Below are positions 7,517 to 16,939 of a DNA stretch of 64,000 nt, one piece after another (position 1 is the first letter of the stretch; every line of letters starts with the position of its first letter). The notes under the pieces were generated by a model. The model made no database searches and was not told the DNA's origin. It saw only the letters and a program-made list of their open reading frames with translations. The DNA comes from Humitalea sp050632385. Lineage in GTDB: Bacteria; Pseudomonadota; Alphaproteobacteria; Acetobacterales; Acetobacteraceae. The position numbers and the translations under genes were made by a program. The stretch covers positions 5,704,001 through 5,768,000 of the forward strand of contig NZ_CP192599.1 of the NCBI RefSeq assembly GCF_050632385.1, read 5' to 3'.

Positions 7517-8887
7517 TCACTTCGGGCGCCGCGCGGGCACCGCCCCTTCAAGCCGGCCGCGCGGTGCGGCGCGGGTGCGGCGCAGCGCCGCCAGGTGTTC
7601 GAGCTTGTCGCGCAATGCCGCCTCCCGCCCTCGATCCGTGGGTTCGTAGAGTTTGCGGGCGGACATGCCATCCGGCCAGTAGTCCTGCCCGGAAAACCCG
7701 TCCTCGGCCTTGTGGTCGTAGTCGTAGCCGCCGCCGTAGCCCAGGTCGCGCATCATGGCCGTCGGCGCGTTCAGGATATGTGCGGGCGGCATCAGGCTGC
7801 CGGTTTCGGCGGCCAGCGCCCGGGCGGCGCCCCAGGCGGAATAGGATGCGTTGGATTTATCGGCCGTCGCCAGGCGCAGCACGCATTGCGCCAGGGCCAG
7901 GTCGCCTTCCGGGCTGCCCAGGCGTTCGTAGGTCTCCCAGCAGGCCAAGGCAAAAGGCAGCGCGCCCGGGTCGGCCAGGCCGACATCCTCCGAGGCGAAG
8001 CGGGTCAGGCGGCGGGCGATGTAGCGCGGATCCTCGCCGCCATGGAGCATCCGGGCGAACCAGTACAGCGCCGCATCCGGGTCGCTGCCGCGCATCGATT
8101 TATGCAGCGCGGAGATCAGGTTGTAGTGTTCTTCCTTGTTGCGGTCATACAGCGCCGCGCGTTTCGCCAGCAACGCCGACAGGGCGGCGGTGTCGAGCGG
8201 CCTGGTGCCCGGCGGCAGCGCCAGCAATTGCTCGGCCATGTTCAGCAGGTAGCGCCCATCGCCATCGGCCATCGCGGCCAGCGTGGCACGGGCGGGGGCA
8301 TCGACGGGCAGGGGACGGCCGGCATCGGCCTCGGCGCGGCTCAGCAGCAGGTCCAGGGCCGCCTCGTCCAGCCGCTTCAGCACCAGCACCTGGCAGCGCG
8401 AGAGCAGCGCGCCGTTCAGGGCGAAGGACGGATTCTCCGTCGTGGCGCCCACCAGCACCACCGTCCCGTCCTCCACCACCCCCAAAAACCCGTCCTGCTG
8501 GGCGCGGTTGAAGCGGTGGATTTCATCGACGAACAACAGGGTCGCGCGCGGCGCGGCACGGGCGGATTCAAACGCGCGCTTGAGGTCGGCGACACCGGAA
8601 AACACCGCCGAGAGGGATTCGAACCGCAGCCCCGCCGCTTCTGCCAGCAGCCGCGCGATGGTCGTCTTGCCCACCCCCGGCGGCCCCCAGAGGATCAGCG
8701 ACGACAGCGCCCCGCGTTCCAGCATGCGCGTCAGCACGCCCTCGGGCCCGACCAGATGGCCTTGTCCCGCGACATCGGCCAGGGCCCGCGGGCGCAGCCG
8801 GTCGGCCAGCGGCCGCGCCGTGGCGGCCGTGGCGGGTGGTGCTGTTTCGCCGAACAGGTCGGGGGGCGGCGATGGATCGCGGGACAT
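7517..8887 (-). CDS. rarA: Replication-associated recombination protein A (AAA+ ATPase)
   Basis: A 456-residue RarA/MgsA/WRNIP1-type AAA+ ATPase that acts at stalled replication forks. The N-terminus has RPLADRLRPRALADVAGQGHL, as in clamp-loader-like proteins. The Walker A is GPPGVGKTT, Walker B is LLFVDEIHRFN, and sensor 1 is VGATTENPSF. The C-terminal MgsA tetramerisation part includes NKEEHYNLISALHKSMRGSD, LTRFASEDVG and YSAWGAA. The start at 8887 (MSRDPSPPPDLFG) gives a short Pro-rich, possibly SSB- or clamp-interacting tail and normal length; a longer reading would overlap the divergent Bug gene's leader. Confidence 0.95.
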   Translation of the reverse strand: MSRDPSPPPDLFGETAPPATAATARPLADRLRPRALADVAGQGHLVGPEGVLTRMLERGALSSLILWGPPGVGKTTIARLLAEAAGLRFESLSAVFSGVADLKRAFESARAAPRATLLFVDEIHRFNRAQQDGFLGVVEDGTVVLVGATTENPSFALNGALLSRCQVLVLKRLDEAALDLLLSRAEADAGRPLPVDAPARATLAAMADGDGRYLLNMAEQLLALPPGTRPLDTAALSALLAKRAALYDRNKEEHYNLISALHKSMRGSDPDAALYWFARMLHGGEDPRYIARRLTRFASEDVGLADPGALPFALACWETYERLGSPEGDLALAQCVLRLATADKSNASYSAWGAARALAAETGSLMPPAHILNAPTAMMRDLGYGGGYDYDHKAEDGFSGQDYWPDGMSARKLYEPTDRGREAALRDKLEHLAALRRTRAAPRGRLEGAVPARRPK

Positions 8888-8991
8888 GCGGCAGAATAGC
8901 GCCGGTCGGGCAGGACTGCGAAGCCATGCCCCACCGCGTTGCACCCGGGCGGCGCGGCGGCTACGCAAGCGGGAACCGGAGGACACGCCCA

Positions 8992-9969
8992 ATGACAATC
9001 ACCCGTCGCCGTCTCGTGGCCGCAGGCGCGCTCCTGCCCTTTGGCGCCGCCGCCCAGACTCTTCCAGGCCAGACCCTGCCCAGCCGCCCCGTCCGGCTGA
9101 TCGCGCCCTATGCGCCGGGCGGTGGGGTGGATACCTCCGCCCGCCTGCTGTCCGTGCCGATGGGGGCAGCACTCGGCCAGCCTGTCATCGTGGAAAACCG
9201 GCCCGGCGCCGGCGGGGCGATCGGGGCCGCCGAACTGGCGCGCGCCGCACCCGATGGCAGCACGGTCATGGTCGATGCGCTGGGCCATGTGCTGAACCCG
9301 GTGCTGCAGCGGAACCTGCCCTTCGACTACGCGACGGCGTTTACCCCGATCACGCAATTGCTGGTCTGGCCGCAGATCCTGCTGGTGCCGCCGACCCTGC
9401 CGGTGCGGACGCTGGCCGAGTTCCTCGACTACGCGCGGGCGCGGCCCGGGGCGCTGTCCTATGGATCGTCGGGCAATGCCACGGCGGCGCATCTGGCGGC
9501 GGCGCTGTTGTTCTCGCGCGCCGGCGTGCGGCTGGAACACGTGCCCTATCGCGGCGGCGCGCCGGCCTTGCAGGATCTGCTGGGGGGCAACATCGCCTGC
9601 GTCTTCGGCACCGTCGCCTCGTCGCTGCAATTCGCGCGGGAGGGGCGGCTGCGCGGGCTGGGGGTGACCACCATCACGCGGCTGGCGGCCCTGCCGGATG
9701 TGCCGACCATCGCCGAACAGGGTTTTCCTGGCTACGAGCTGAACGAATGGAACGGGCTCTACGGCCCGGCCGGGTTGGCGGCGCCGTTGCGCGACCGCTG
9801 GTTCGCCCTGTCGCGCGACGCGTTGGCCGATGCGACGGTCCGCAGCCGGCTGGACACGCTGGGCGCCATCCCGGTCGGCAGCGAACCCGAGGCCTTCGCC
9901 CGCTATGTCACCGAACAGCGCGAGGCGATGCGCGGGTTGGTGGCGCAGACCGGGATCGAAATCGGCTGA
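8992..9969 (+). CDS. Bug/TctC-family substrate-binding protein
   Basis: A 325-residue periplasmic receptor. Its signal peptide has RRR followed by LVAAGALLPFGAAAQ, with cleavage near residue 21. Bug signatures follow: VRLIAPYAPGGGVD, VIVENRPGAGGAIGA, LSYGSSGNATAAHLA and HVPYRGGAPALQDLL. The ATG at 8992 has GGAGG ten bases upstream. It is divergent from rarA and followed by a strong hairpin terminator, so it is probably a single-gene transcript and another orphan receptor without TctA/TctB partners. The ligand is unknown; downstream acyl-CoA genes may or may not be connected. Confidence 0.92.
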   Translation: MTITRRRLVAAGALLPFGAAAQTLPGQTLPSRPVRLIAPYAPGGGVDTSARLLSVPMGAALGQPVIVENRPGAGGAIGAAELARAAPDGSTVMVDALGHVLNPVLQRNLPFDYATAFTPITQLLVWPQILLVPPTLPVRTLAEFLDYARARPGALSYGSSGNATAAHLAAALLFSRAGVRLEHVPYRGGAPALQDLLGGNIACVFGTVASSLQFAREGRLRGLGVTTITRLAALPDVPTIAEQGFPGYELNEWNGLYGPAGLAAPLRDRWFALSRDALADATVRSRLDTLGAIPVGSEPEAFARYVTEQREAMRGLVAQTGIEIG

Positions 9970-9974
9970 TCATT

Positions 9975-10008
9975 GCGCCGGCTCATACCGGCGCGCCATT
10001 TTGTTGGC
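9975..10008 (+). terminator. Rho-independent-like terminator
   Basis: GCGCCGG at 9975-9981 pairs perfectly with CCGGCGC at 9988-9994 around a six-base loop. It is followed by GCCATTTTGTTG, a T-rich tract unusual in this GC-rich DNA. It sits five bases after the Bug gene stop and before the enoyl-CoA hydratase gene. Confidence 0.65.
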
Positions 10009-10041
10009 TAAGGCCAATAGCAGACAGGGGGGGAACAGCAC

Positions 10042-10845
10042 ATGGACGGCGGAACCCAGCCGCTGCTGCGGCTTGAGGCTTCGGGCGGTGTCGCAACACT
10101 GACCCTGGCCCGCCCGGCTGCGCGCAACGCCCTGTCGATGGGCATGATCGCGGCGCTGCGCGACACGCTGGCCCGGATCACGGCCGATGATACCATCCGC
10201 TGCGTCATCCTGGCCGCCGATGGCCCGGTCTTCTGCGCCGGCCACGATTTGCGCGAATTGACCGCACATCGCGCCGATGCCGATGCCGGCGCCGCATTCT
10301 TCGCCGAGACCATGGCCGCCTGTTCCGCGCTGATGCAGGCCATCGTCGCTCTGCCGCAGCCCGTCATCGCCGCGGTGCAGGGCATGGCGACCGCGGCCGG
10401 CTGCCAGTTGGTCGCGACCTGCGACCTGGCCGTCGCCTCCGCCGCCGCGCGCTTTTGCACGCCTGGCGTGGACATCGGGCTGTTCTGCTCGACACCGGCG
10501 GTCGCCCTGTCCCGTGCCGTGCCGCACAAGGCGGCGCTGGAGATGCTGCTAACCGGCGACCCCATCGGCGCCGAGGCCGCACGCCGCCTGGGCCTGGTCA
10601 ATCGCGTGGTCGCCCCCGACGCGCTGGTCGCCGAAGCCGCCGCGCTGGCCCAAAAGATCGCGGCCCGCAGCGCCGTCGCGGTACGCCTGGGCAAGCGCGC
10701 CTTCCACACCCAGTCCGGGCTGCCGTTGGCCGAGGCCTATGCCATCGCCGCCGCGACCATGACCGAGAACATGCTGGCCGAGGATGCCGCCATCGGCATC
10801 GGCGCCTTCCTGAACAAGACCACGCCGGTCTGGCGTAACCGTTGA
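10042..10845 (+). CDS. Enoyl-CoA hydratase/isomerase family protein
   Basis: A 267-residue crotonase-superfamily enzyme. The N-terminal LARPAARNALS is the CoA-binding start motif. VRCVILAA-type strand 2 is followed by PVFCAGHDLREL (oxyanion hole), and VQGMATAAGCQLVATCDLAVAS forms the second oxyanion-hole region; these are given in part. The catalytic Glu positions of true hydratases are not obvious: the second region reads TPGVDIGLFCSTPA, so it may be an ECHDC3-like member rather than a classical crotonase. It lies 37 bases upstream of an acyl-CoA synthetase on the same strand, which fits a fatty or carboxylic acid activation and beta-oxidation role. Confidence 0.88.
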   Translation: MDGGTQPLLRLEASGGVATLTLARPAARNALSMGMIAALRDTLARITADDTIRCVILAADGPVFCAGHDLRELTAHRADADAGAAFFAETMAACSALMQAIVALPQPVIAAVQGMATAAGCQLVATCDLAVASAAARFCTPGVDIGLFCSTPAVALSRAVPHKAALEMLLTGDPIGAEAARRLGLVNRVVAPDALVAEAAALAQKIAARSAVAVRLGKRAFHTQSGLPLAEAYAIAAATMTENMLAEDAAIGIGAFLNKTTPVWRNR

Positions 10846-10882
10846 CAGCGCCGCCTGGCGCTTTTCATTGAAAGTCTGACCC

Positions 10883-12499
10883 ATGGCCAATGCCGCCTAC
10901 GACACGGACCTGGACCGCAATCCCGCGAACCACCAGCCGCTGACGCCGCTGCTGTTCCTGGAACGCGCCGCGCTGACCCATCCGGCGCGTCCGGCGGTGA
11001 TCCACAATGGGCAGGTGACGGATTACCGGAGCCTGCGCGAACGCTGCGTCCGCCTCGCGTCGGCCCTGGCGCGGCGCGGCTTCGGCGATGGCGACACGGT
11101 CGCGACCCTGCTGCCCAATATCCCGCCGATGCTGGAATCGCATTACGGCGTGCCGATGTCGGGCTGCGTGCTGAACACGATCAACACGCGGCTGGATGCC
11201 GATACCATCGGCTACATCCTGGACCATGGCGAAGCGCGCGTGGTGATCGTGGACCGCGAACTCTTCCCGGTGCTGCGCGACGCGCTGGAACGCTGCACCA
11301 GCAAGCCCTTGCTGGTCGAGGTCGATGACGGCGTCGGCGCGCCCATCCCCGGCGCCATCGGCTATGAGGCATTGCTGGCGGAGGGCGATTCCGATTTCGC
11401 CTGGCCGATGCCCGCCGATGAATGGAAGGCGATCAGCCTGAACTACACCAGCGGCACCACGGGCCGGCCCAAGGGCGTGGTCTATCACCATCGCGGCGCC
11501 AACCTGCTGGCGCTGGGCAATGTGCTGGCGGCCGATATCCGCCGCCACCCGGTCTATCTCTGGACCTTGCCGATGTTCCATTGCAACGGCTGGTGCTTCC
11601 CCTGGACCATCGTGGCGCTGGCCGGCACCCATGTCTGCCTGCGCGCGGTGCGCGGGGCCACGATGTGGCGGCTGATGGCCGAACATGGCGTGACCAACAT
11701 GTGCGGCGCGCCCATCGTGATGTCGACGTTGCTGGACACGCCCCTGTCCGACCGCGCGACGCTGACGACCCATGTGAACTTCACCACCGCCGGCGCGCCG
11801 CCGCCGGAGGCCGTGCTGGGCCGCATGGCCGCCGCCGGCTTCACCGTCTGCCACGTCTATGGGCTGACCGAATGCTACGGCCCCGCCGTGGTCAATGAAT
11901 GGCACGACGACTGGACCGCGCTGCCCCCCGCCGAACAGGCGGTCCGCATGGCCCGCCAGGGCGTGCGCTACCATGTGCTGGAGGGTCTCGACATCATCGA
12001 CCCGCTGACCCGCGTGCCGGTCCCCGCCGATGGCATCACGATGGGTGAGGTGATGATGCGCGGCAACGTCGTCAGCAAGGGTTACCTGAAGGACCCCGAG
12101 GCCACCCAAAAGGCCTTCGCCCATGGCTGGTTCCACACCGGCGACCTGGGCGTGCGCCACACCGATGGCACCATCCAACTGCGCGACCGCAGCAAGGACA
12201 TCATCATCTCGGGCGGCGAGAATATCAGCAGCATCGAGGTCGAGGACGCGCTTTACAAACACCCCGCCGTCTCCCTGGCCGCCGTCGTCGCCCTGCCGGA
12301 CGAGAAATGGGGCGAGGTTCCCTGCGCCTTCATCGAGCTCAAGCCCGGCATGGACGCGACCGAGGCCGAGCTGATCGCCTGGTGCCGCGAACGCATGGCC
12401 GGCTTCAAGGCGCCGAAAAAAATCATCTTCAGCGAATTGCCGCGCACCAGCACAGGCAAGATCCAGAAGCACGTGCTGCGCAGCAGCATTCGGGGATGA
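10883..12499 (+). CDS. AMP-binding acyl-CoA synthetase (AlkK/medium-chain type)
   Basis: A 538-residue ANL-superfamily ligase that converts a carboxylate, ATP and CoA into acyl-CoA, AMP and PPi. Motifs in order are the A3 loop LNYTSGTTGRPKG (about residue 183), HRGANLLAL, PMFHCNGWCFPW, VYGLTECYGP (A5), WFHTGDLG (A7), RSKDIIISGGENISS (A8) and TSTGKIQKHVLR with the C-terminal catalytic Lys. Length and motif spacing match AlkK-type medium-chain ligases. It is the second gene after the enoyl-CoA hydratase and is followed by a compact hairpin. The substrate could be medium-chain or branched. Confidence 0.93.
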   Translation: MANAAYDTDLDRNPANHQPLTPLLFLERAALTHPARPAVIHNGQVTDYRSLRERCVRLASALARRGFGDGDTVATLLPNIPPMLESHYGVPMSGCVLNTINTRLDADTIGYILDHGEARVVIVDRELFPVLRDALERCTSKPLLVEVDDGVGAPIPGAIGYEALLAEGDSDFAWPMPADEWKAISLNYTSGTTGRPKGVVYHHRGANLLALGNVLAADIRRHPVYLWTLPMFHCNGWCFPWTIVALAGTHVCLRAVRGATMWRLMAEHGVTNMCGAPIVMSTLLDTPLSDRATLTTHVNFTTAGAPPPEAVLGRMAAAGFTVCHVYGLTECYGPAVVNEWHDDWTALPPAEQAVRMARQGVRYHVLEGLDIIDPLTRVPVPADGITMGEVMMRGNVVSKGYLKDPEATQKAFAHGWFHTGDLGVRHTDGTIQLRDRSKDIIISGGENISSIEVEDALYKHPAVSLAAVVALPDEKWGEVPCAFIELKPGMDATEAELIAWCRERMAGFKAPKKIIFSELPRTSTGKIQKHVLRSSIRG

Positions 12500-12506
12500 C
12501 CGGTGC

Positions 12507-12522
12507 GCCCCGCACGCGGGGC
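12507..12522 (+). terminator. GC-rich hairpin after acyl-CoA synthetase gene
   Basis: GCCCCGC at 12507-12513 pairs perfectly with GCGGGGC at 12516-12522 across two bases, seven bases after the synthetase stop. There is no T tract, so if it terminates it may need Rho or only protect the 3' end. The rest of the gap to 12699 holds no gene; a further CGCGGC/GCCGCG hairpin lies near 12578-12594. Confidence 0.4.
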
Positions 12523-12699
12523 TGTATCGGCCAGTAACTGTTGTGTGGCCGAAGCGTTCGGGGTTAGGGGAGCGCAACGCGGCTTGCGCCGCGCATGGTG
12601 GATGCCCCCCGCCGGAGCATGGCAGAACCAACCCGCGCCAAAAAACGGTACCGCAACATTCTGCTTGCGGCACAGGCGTCAGAAACGGAATGATTGATT

Positions 12700-14142
12700 G
12701 TGACGCTTTGGATCGACGTCGAGGACCTGTTCGATTACGCCCGGCATCTCGCTCGCCCGAGCGGGATCCAGCGCCTGAGCTTTGAACTCTACCGCGCCCT
12801 TGTCGCCTGCCCGGACCGCGACGTCGGTTTCGTCCGCCACGATTCACCGCGCGGCACCATGCGCGTGGTCGCCTGGGGGGAGGTGGTGGCGCTGTACGAG
12901 GGGATGATCGCCGGCCCCTCGGCCCATGACGCCGCCACGACCGCGGCCGCCGAAGCCGGCACGCTTTCCATCCCGACCACGAGGCCGCTCGGCCTTGGCC
13001 CCATCCGGCACGTCATCTCCCGCCTGCCCTTCGACCTGCGCCAGCCGCTGTCACAGGGGGCACATCACCAGATCGCGGTCATGCGCCACTTCGTCGAGGC
13101 CGTGCGCGCCGTGCCGAGCCTGTGGCGGCGCCCGGTTCGACCCGTGCAGGCCGAGCCGCCGGACGGCGAACAGATCCCCGGTGAGGCTGAGCCCGTCGCC
13201 TGGGGCACCGACCTGCGTGAGGTCGCGCAGCCGGGCGACACCCTGGCCTGCTTCGGTTCGCCCTGGTTCCACCCGGCCTATGCCACCCTCGTGTCCCGCG
13301 TGGTTGGCCCCACGGGCATGCGCTTCGCGCTGCTGGTCTACGATTTGATCCCCGTGCTGCGGCCGGAATTCTGCGACCGCGGCCTGGTCCGCATTTTCGA
13401 GGGCTTCATCCGCCGCTGCCTGCCCGCGGCCGATATCATCCTGGCGATTTCCGACGCCACCGCCCGCGACATCGAAACCTGGGCGGCCCGGGAAGGCATC
13501 GCCCTGCGGTCCACCCCGCGCCCCATCCCGATCGGCACCGGCTTCGTGCCCGCCCCCGCCACGGCCCTGCCGGAGGGGCTGGTGCCCGGCGGCTACGCCC
13601 TCTTCGTCTCGACCATCGAGGCGCGGAAGAACCACCTCCAGGCCTTCCGCATCTGGCGGCAGATGCTGGAGGAGATGCCGCGCGACCAGGTGCCGACCCT
13701 GGTTTTTGCTGGCCGCGTCGGCTGGATGGTGGCCGATTTGATGCAGGCGATCGAGAACACCGACTGGCTCGACGGCAAGCTGGTGCTGGTGCGGGAGCCG
13801 GATGATTCCACGCTCTCGGCGCTCTACGAGAACTGCCGCTTCACGCTGTTCACCTCGCATTACGAGGGCTGGGGCCTGCCGGTGTCGGAGAGCCTGGCCT
13901 TTGGCAAGACCTGCATCGCCTCGGACCGCACCTCGGTGCCGGAGGCCGGTGGGCCGTTCTGCCTGTATGTGGACCCGGAGAACACGACCGCGGCCTATGC
14001 CGTCGTGCGCCGCGCGGTCGAGGATCCGAATGTGGTGCCGGCGCTGGAGGCGCGGATCGCCGCCGATTACCGCCCGACCCCCTGGACCGCGACGGCCGAG
14101 GCGGTGTTGCGGGCGATCGAGCCGGCTACAAGCTCGCCTTGA
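12700..14142 (+). CDS. Glycosyltransferase family 1/4-type protein
   Basis: A 480-residue GT-B glycosyltransferase. The N-terminus has LWIDVEDLFDYA, then RPSGIQRLSFELY, a signature of polysaccharide-associated glycosyltransferases. The C-terminal Rossmann half has GGYALFVSTIEARKNH, LVFAGRVGW and the donor-binding SHYEGWGLPVSESLAFG with the EX7E-like Glu pair, then ASDRTSVPEAGG. No ATG fits. GTG at 12700 lies nine bases after GGAA and is preferred; TTG at 12694 would add two residues. Its end overlaps the convergent prfB by 17 bases. Sugar donor and acceptor are unknown. Confidence 0.87.
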   Translation: MTLWIDVEDLFDYARHLARPSGIQRLSFELYRALVACPDRDVGFVRHDSPRGTMRVVAWGEVVALYEGMIAGPSAHDAATTAAAEAGTLSIPTTRPLGLGPIRHVISRLPFDLRQPLSQGAHHQIAVMRHFVEAVRAVPSLWRRPVRPVQAEPPDGEQIPGEAEPVAWGTDLREVAQPGDTLACFGSPWFHPAYATLVSRVVGPTGMRFALLVYDLIPVLRPEFCDRGLVRIFEGFIRRCLPAADIILAISDATARDIETWAAREGIALRSTPRPIPIGTGFVPAPATALPEGLVPGGYALFVSTIEARKNHLQAFRIWRQMLEEMPRDQVPTLVFAGRVGWMVADLMQAIENTDWLDGKLVLVREPDDSTLSALYENCRFTLFTSHYEGWGLPVSESLAFGKTCIASDRTSVPEAGGPFCLYVDPENTTAAYAVVRRAVEDPNVVPALEARIAADYRPTPWTATAEAVLRAIEPATSSP

Positions 14143-15265
14143 CGCTGGCGCTGGCTTCGGACCGCGTGGTGCCGACGCGCAGCGCCAGGGCGGCGGCCAT
14201 GAATTCGTCCAGGCCGCCGTCCAGCACCGCGCCGGGATTGCCGGATTCGGTGCCGGTCCGCAGGTCCTTCACCATCTGGTACGGCTGCAGCACGTAGGAC
14301 CGGATCTGGTGGCCCCAGCCGATGTCGGTCTTGCCGGCCTCGATGGCCGCGCCGATCGCCTCGCGCTTGGTCAGTTCCAATTCGTAGAGCCGCGCCTTCA
14401 GCATGTTCATCGCGATGGCGCGGTTCTTGTGCTGGCTGCGGTCCTGGGTCGATGCGGCGACGATGCCTGTCGGGATATGGGTGAAGCGCACGCCCGATTC
14501 GGTCTTGTTGACGTGCTGCCCGCCGGCGCCGCTCGCCCGGAAGGTGTCGGTGCGCAGATCGGCCGGGTTGATGTCGATCTCGATGCGGTCATCGACCACC
14601 GGATAGACATAGACGCTGGCGAAACTGGTCTGGCGCCGGGCGGCGGCATCGAAGGGGCTGATGCGGACCAGGCGGTGCACGCCGGTTTCGGTCTTCAGCC
14701 AGCCATAGGCATTGGGGCCGGTGACCTGGATGGTCGCCGATTTCAGCCCGGCCTGCTCGCCGGCGCTTTCCTCGGTCATGACCACCTTGTAGCCATGGCG
14801 TTCGGCCCAGCGCGTGTACATGCGCAGCAGCATCTCGGCCCAGTCCTGCGCCTCGGTCCCGCCGGCGCCGGCGTTGACTTCCAGCCAGGCGTCGTTGCCA
14901 TCGGCTTCGCCGGACAGCAGGCTTTCGATCTCGCGGCGCTTGGCCTCGGCCGCCAGGGTCTGCAGGTCGGCCACGGCGGCATCGGCCGTCGCGGCATCGC
15001 CCTCGGCCTCCGCCATCTCGACCAGTTCCAGCGCGTCGCTGACGGCTTGTTCGAGCCTGGCGACGCCCTCGATCTGGTCGGCCAGCTTGGTGCGTTCGCG
15101 CATCAGGGTTTGGGCCAGGTCGGGCTTGTCCCACAGGGTGGGGTCCTCGGCGCGGGCGTTCAGCTCCTCCAGCCTGGCCTGGGCCACGTCCCAGTTCAGG
15201 TGTCGTCGCAGCAGGTCGGCGGATTCGGCAATCCGCAGTTTCAGGTTTTCGGCATCGGCGCGCAT
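14126..15265 (-). CDS. prfB: Peptide chain release factor 2
   Basis: A 379-residue class I release factor that recognises UGA and UAA stops. It has the catalytic GAGGQHVNKTES loop and the RF2-type N-terminal coiled domain (LRRHLNWDVAQARLEELN). In most bacteria prfB carries an in-frame UGA near codon 25 that is bypassed by a +1 frameshift; here the frame is continuous through that point (HLNWD), so autoregulation by frameshifting is absent. The ATG at 15265 lies nine bases after the stop of an FAD dehydrogenase gene with no strong ribosome site. Its 3' end overlaps the convergent glycosyltransferase. Confidence 0.96.
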   Translation of the reverse strand: MRADAENLKLRIAESADLLRRHLNWDVAQARLEELNARAEDPTLWDKPDLAQTLMRERTKLADQIEGVARLEQAVSDALELVEMAEAEGDAATADAAVADLQTLAAEAKRREIESLLSGEADGNDAWLEVNAGAGGTEAQDWAEMLLRMYTRWAERHGYKVVMTEESAGEQAGLKSATIQVTGPNAYGWLKTETGVHRLVRISPFDAAARRQTSFASVYVYPVVDDRIEIDINPADLRTDTFRASGAGGQHVNKTESGVRFTHIPTGIVAASTQDRSQHKNRAIAMNMLKARLYELELTKREAIGAAIEAGKTDIGWGHQIRSYVLQPYQMVKDLRTGTESGNPGAVLDGGLDEFMAAALALRVGTTRSEASASVKASL

Positions 15266-15274
15266 GGCGCCGAG

Positions 15275-16939
15275 TTAGGCCCGGCCAGCCTCCGGCGCAA
15301 GCGATGCGGTGTTGCGTTGGGCCATGCGGCGCGCGGCGATCCAGCCCCAGGTCATGTTGGGGCCGATGGTGGTGCCCGTGCCGACCGACCGCGTGCCCAG
15401 CGGATTGGCCATGGCGACCCCGGCGCAGAACAGACCGGCGATGACGCTGCCGTCGGGACGCAGGACCTCCGCGTGTTCATTGGTGCGCGGACCGCCCTTG
15501 GTCGCCAGGATCGATCGGTTGAACGGCATGGCCAGGAACGGCGGGCGGATGATCGGGTCCAGCCCCGCGCGCCGCCGCTTGTCGGCCGACGCCGCCGCAT
15601 CCCGCCCCGCGGGGCGGCCGAACTCCGCGTCCCGCCCAGCCGCCGAGGCCGCGTTGAACCGCGCGACGCTGGCCGCGAGCACGTCCGGGTCCAGCCCGAT
15701 CATCCGGGCCAGGCTGGCGATATCCGGCGCCTGGCGCAGCCATGCCGGGTCGTGCCGGGCCGCCCAGCGCACGGGCGGCAGGGCGTCCAGCATCGCCGCA
15801 TCGCTGATGACCCAGGCCGGCAGGTGGATGGGCTGGCCGGTGACCGGATCGCGTGTGTCCAGCAACTCGCCGATGTTGAAGCGCAACTCGTTCACGAAGC
15901 GCTGGCCGTGGCGATTGACCAGCATGGCATTGGGTTCGGTATGGAAGGGGACCGGCAGCGCATGCAGCGCGCCCTGGTAGCGCGTGGGGATGCTGGGGGT
16001 CAGCGTCGCCTGGTCCATATGGGCCAGCGCCGCCCCGGCGGCGGTGGCCATGCGATGCCCGTCGCCTTCATTGGCCTTGGGGCTGCCCAGGTAATCGACC
16101 GGCCCCGGGAAGTTCTGGGCCAGCATCGCCGCATCCCATTCAAACCCACCCGTCGCGATCAACACGCCGCGCCGGGCGGTGATGGTGCGGGTGGCGCCAT
16201 TCTGTTCGACCACCGCCCCGGTCACGGCCCCGCTGTCATCCAGGGTCAGCGACACCGCGCGGGCCGACAGTTCGATTCGGCAGCCGTGGTCCAGGCAGCC
16301 GCGCAGCAGCCCGGTGATCAGCGCCGTGCCCTTGCCCGCCGCATTCGTCAGCAGCCGCCAGGCCAGGCGCGGCCAGAGCGACAACGCCGTGCGGTAGGGC
16401 TTGTGATACAGATCAGTCGTGACGGATTCGTGATAGGTGAAAATTTCCGGGATCGTCGAACGCCGCAGCCGGAAGGCGTAGCGCCCGGCACGCCAGCGAC
16501 TCAGCGCCAGCGGCGACAGCATCCGGCCGCGCGGTTTTGCGCCGGGAAGGTCGCGCAACGGGTCGGGTTCCGGTGTCAGGCGGAAGCGCAAGGGCGTCTC
16601 GGCCTCGACGAAATCCAGCATCGCCGGGGCTTGGGTGACAAACGCCTGCCACAGCGCATCCTCGGTCGCGGCCCAGCCTTCGGGGGCGGCGGCGCGGATA
16701 TAGGCCAGGGCCTCTTCCGGGCTGTCGGCGATGCCTTCCGCGCGGGCATGGCTATTGGCGGGGATCCAGGTCCCGGCGCCGGACATGGCGGAGGTGCCGC
16801 CCAGCCGGTCGGTCTTTTCCAGGATGGTGACGGACAGCCCCTGGGCGGCCGCTGTCAGCGCCGCGGTCAGCCCGGCCGAGCCGGAGCCCAGCACCAGGAC
16901 ATCCGTGACCTCAGCCTTGGGCGAGGCGTTTTTCGACAA
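15275..16939 (-). CDS. FAD-dependent fumarate reductase/ketosteroid dehydrogenase-like flavoprotein
   Basis: A flavoprotein of about 554 residues in the FAD_binding_2 family (fumarate reductase flavoprotein, 3-ketosteroid-delta-1-dehydrogenase). The N-terminal dinucleotide fold is VLVLGSGSAGLTAALTAA, then LEKTDRLGGTSAMSGAGTW. The C-terminus has the FAD-binding GLFCAGVAMANPLG and GTGTTIGPNM. No ATG fits: the likely start is TTG at 16937-16939, inside the last codons of the preceding gene, so the two are translationally coupled. GTG or TTG alternatives leave only a few residues in doubt. The substrate may be a steroid-like or other alkyl ketone; this is inferred from family only. Confidence 0.82.
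   Translation of the reverse strand: MSKNASPKAEVTDVLVLGSGSAGLTAALTAAAQGLSVTILEKTDRLGGTSAMSGAGTWIPANSHARAEGIADSPEEALAYIRAAAPEGWAATEDALWQAFVTQAPAMLDFVEAETPLRFRLTPEPDPLRDLPGAKPRGRMLSPLALSRWRAGRYAFRLRRSTIPEIFTYHESVTTDLYHKPYRTALSLWPRLAWRLLTNAAGKGTALITGLLRGCLDHGCRIELSARAVSLTLDDSGAVTGAVVEQNGATRTITARRGVLIATGGFEWDAAMLAQNFPGPVDYLGSPKANEGDGHRMATAAGAALAHMDQATLTPSIPTRYQGALHALPVPFHTEPNAMLVNRHGQRFVNELRFNIGELLDTRDPVTGQPIHLPAWVISDAAMLDALPPVRWAARHDPAWLRQAPDIASLARMIGLDPDVLAASVARFNAASAAGRDAEFGRPAGRDAAASADKRRRAGLDPIIRPPFLAMPFNRSILATKGGPRTNEHAEVLRPDGSVIAGLFCAGVAMANPLGTRSVGTGTTIGPNMTWGWIAARRMAQRNTASLAPEAGRA

Noticed and set aside
10865..12847. A 660-codon open frame on the minus strand
   Set aside because: It is antisense to the acyl-CoA synthetase, which has all ANL motifs. 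The product shows His/Gln/Arg-rich low complexity and no family match.
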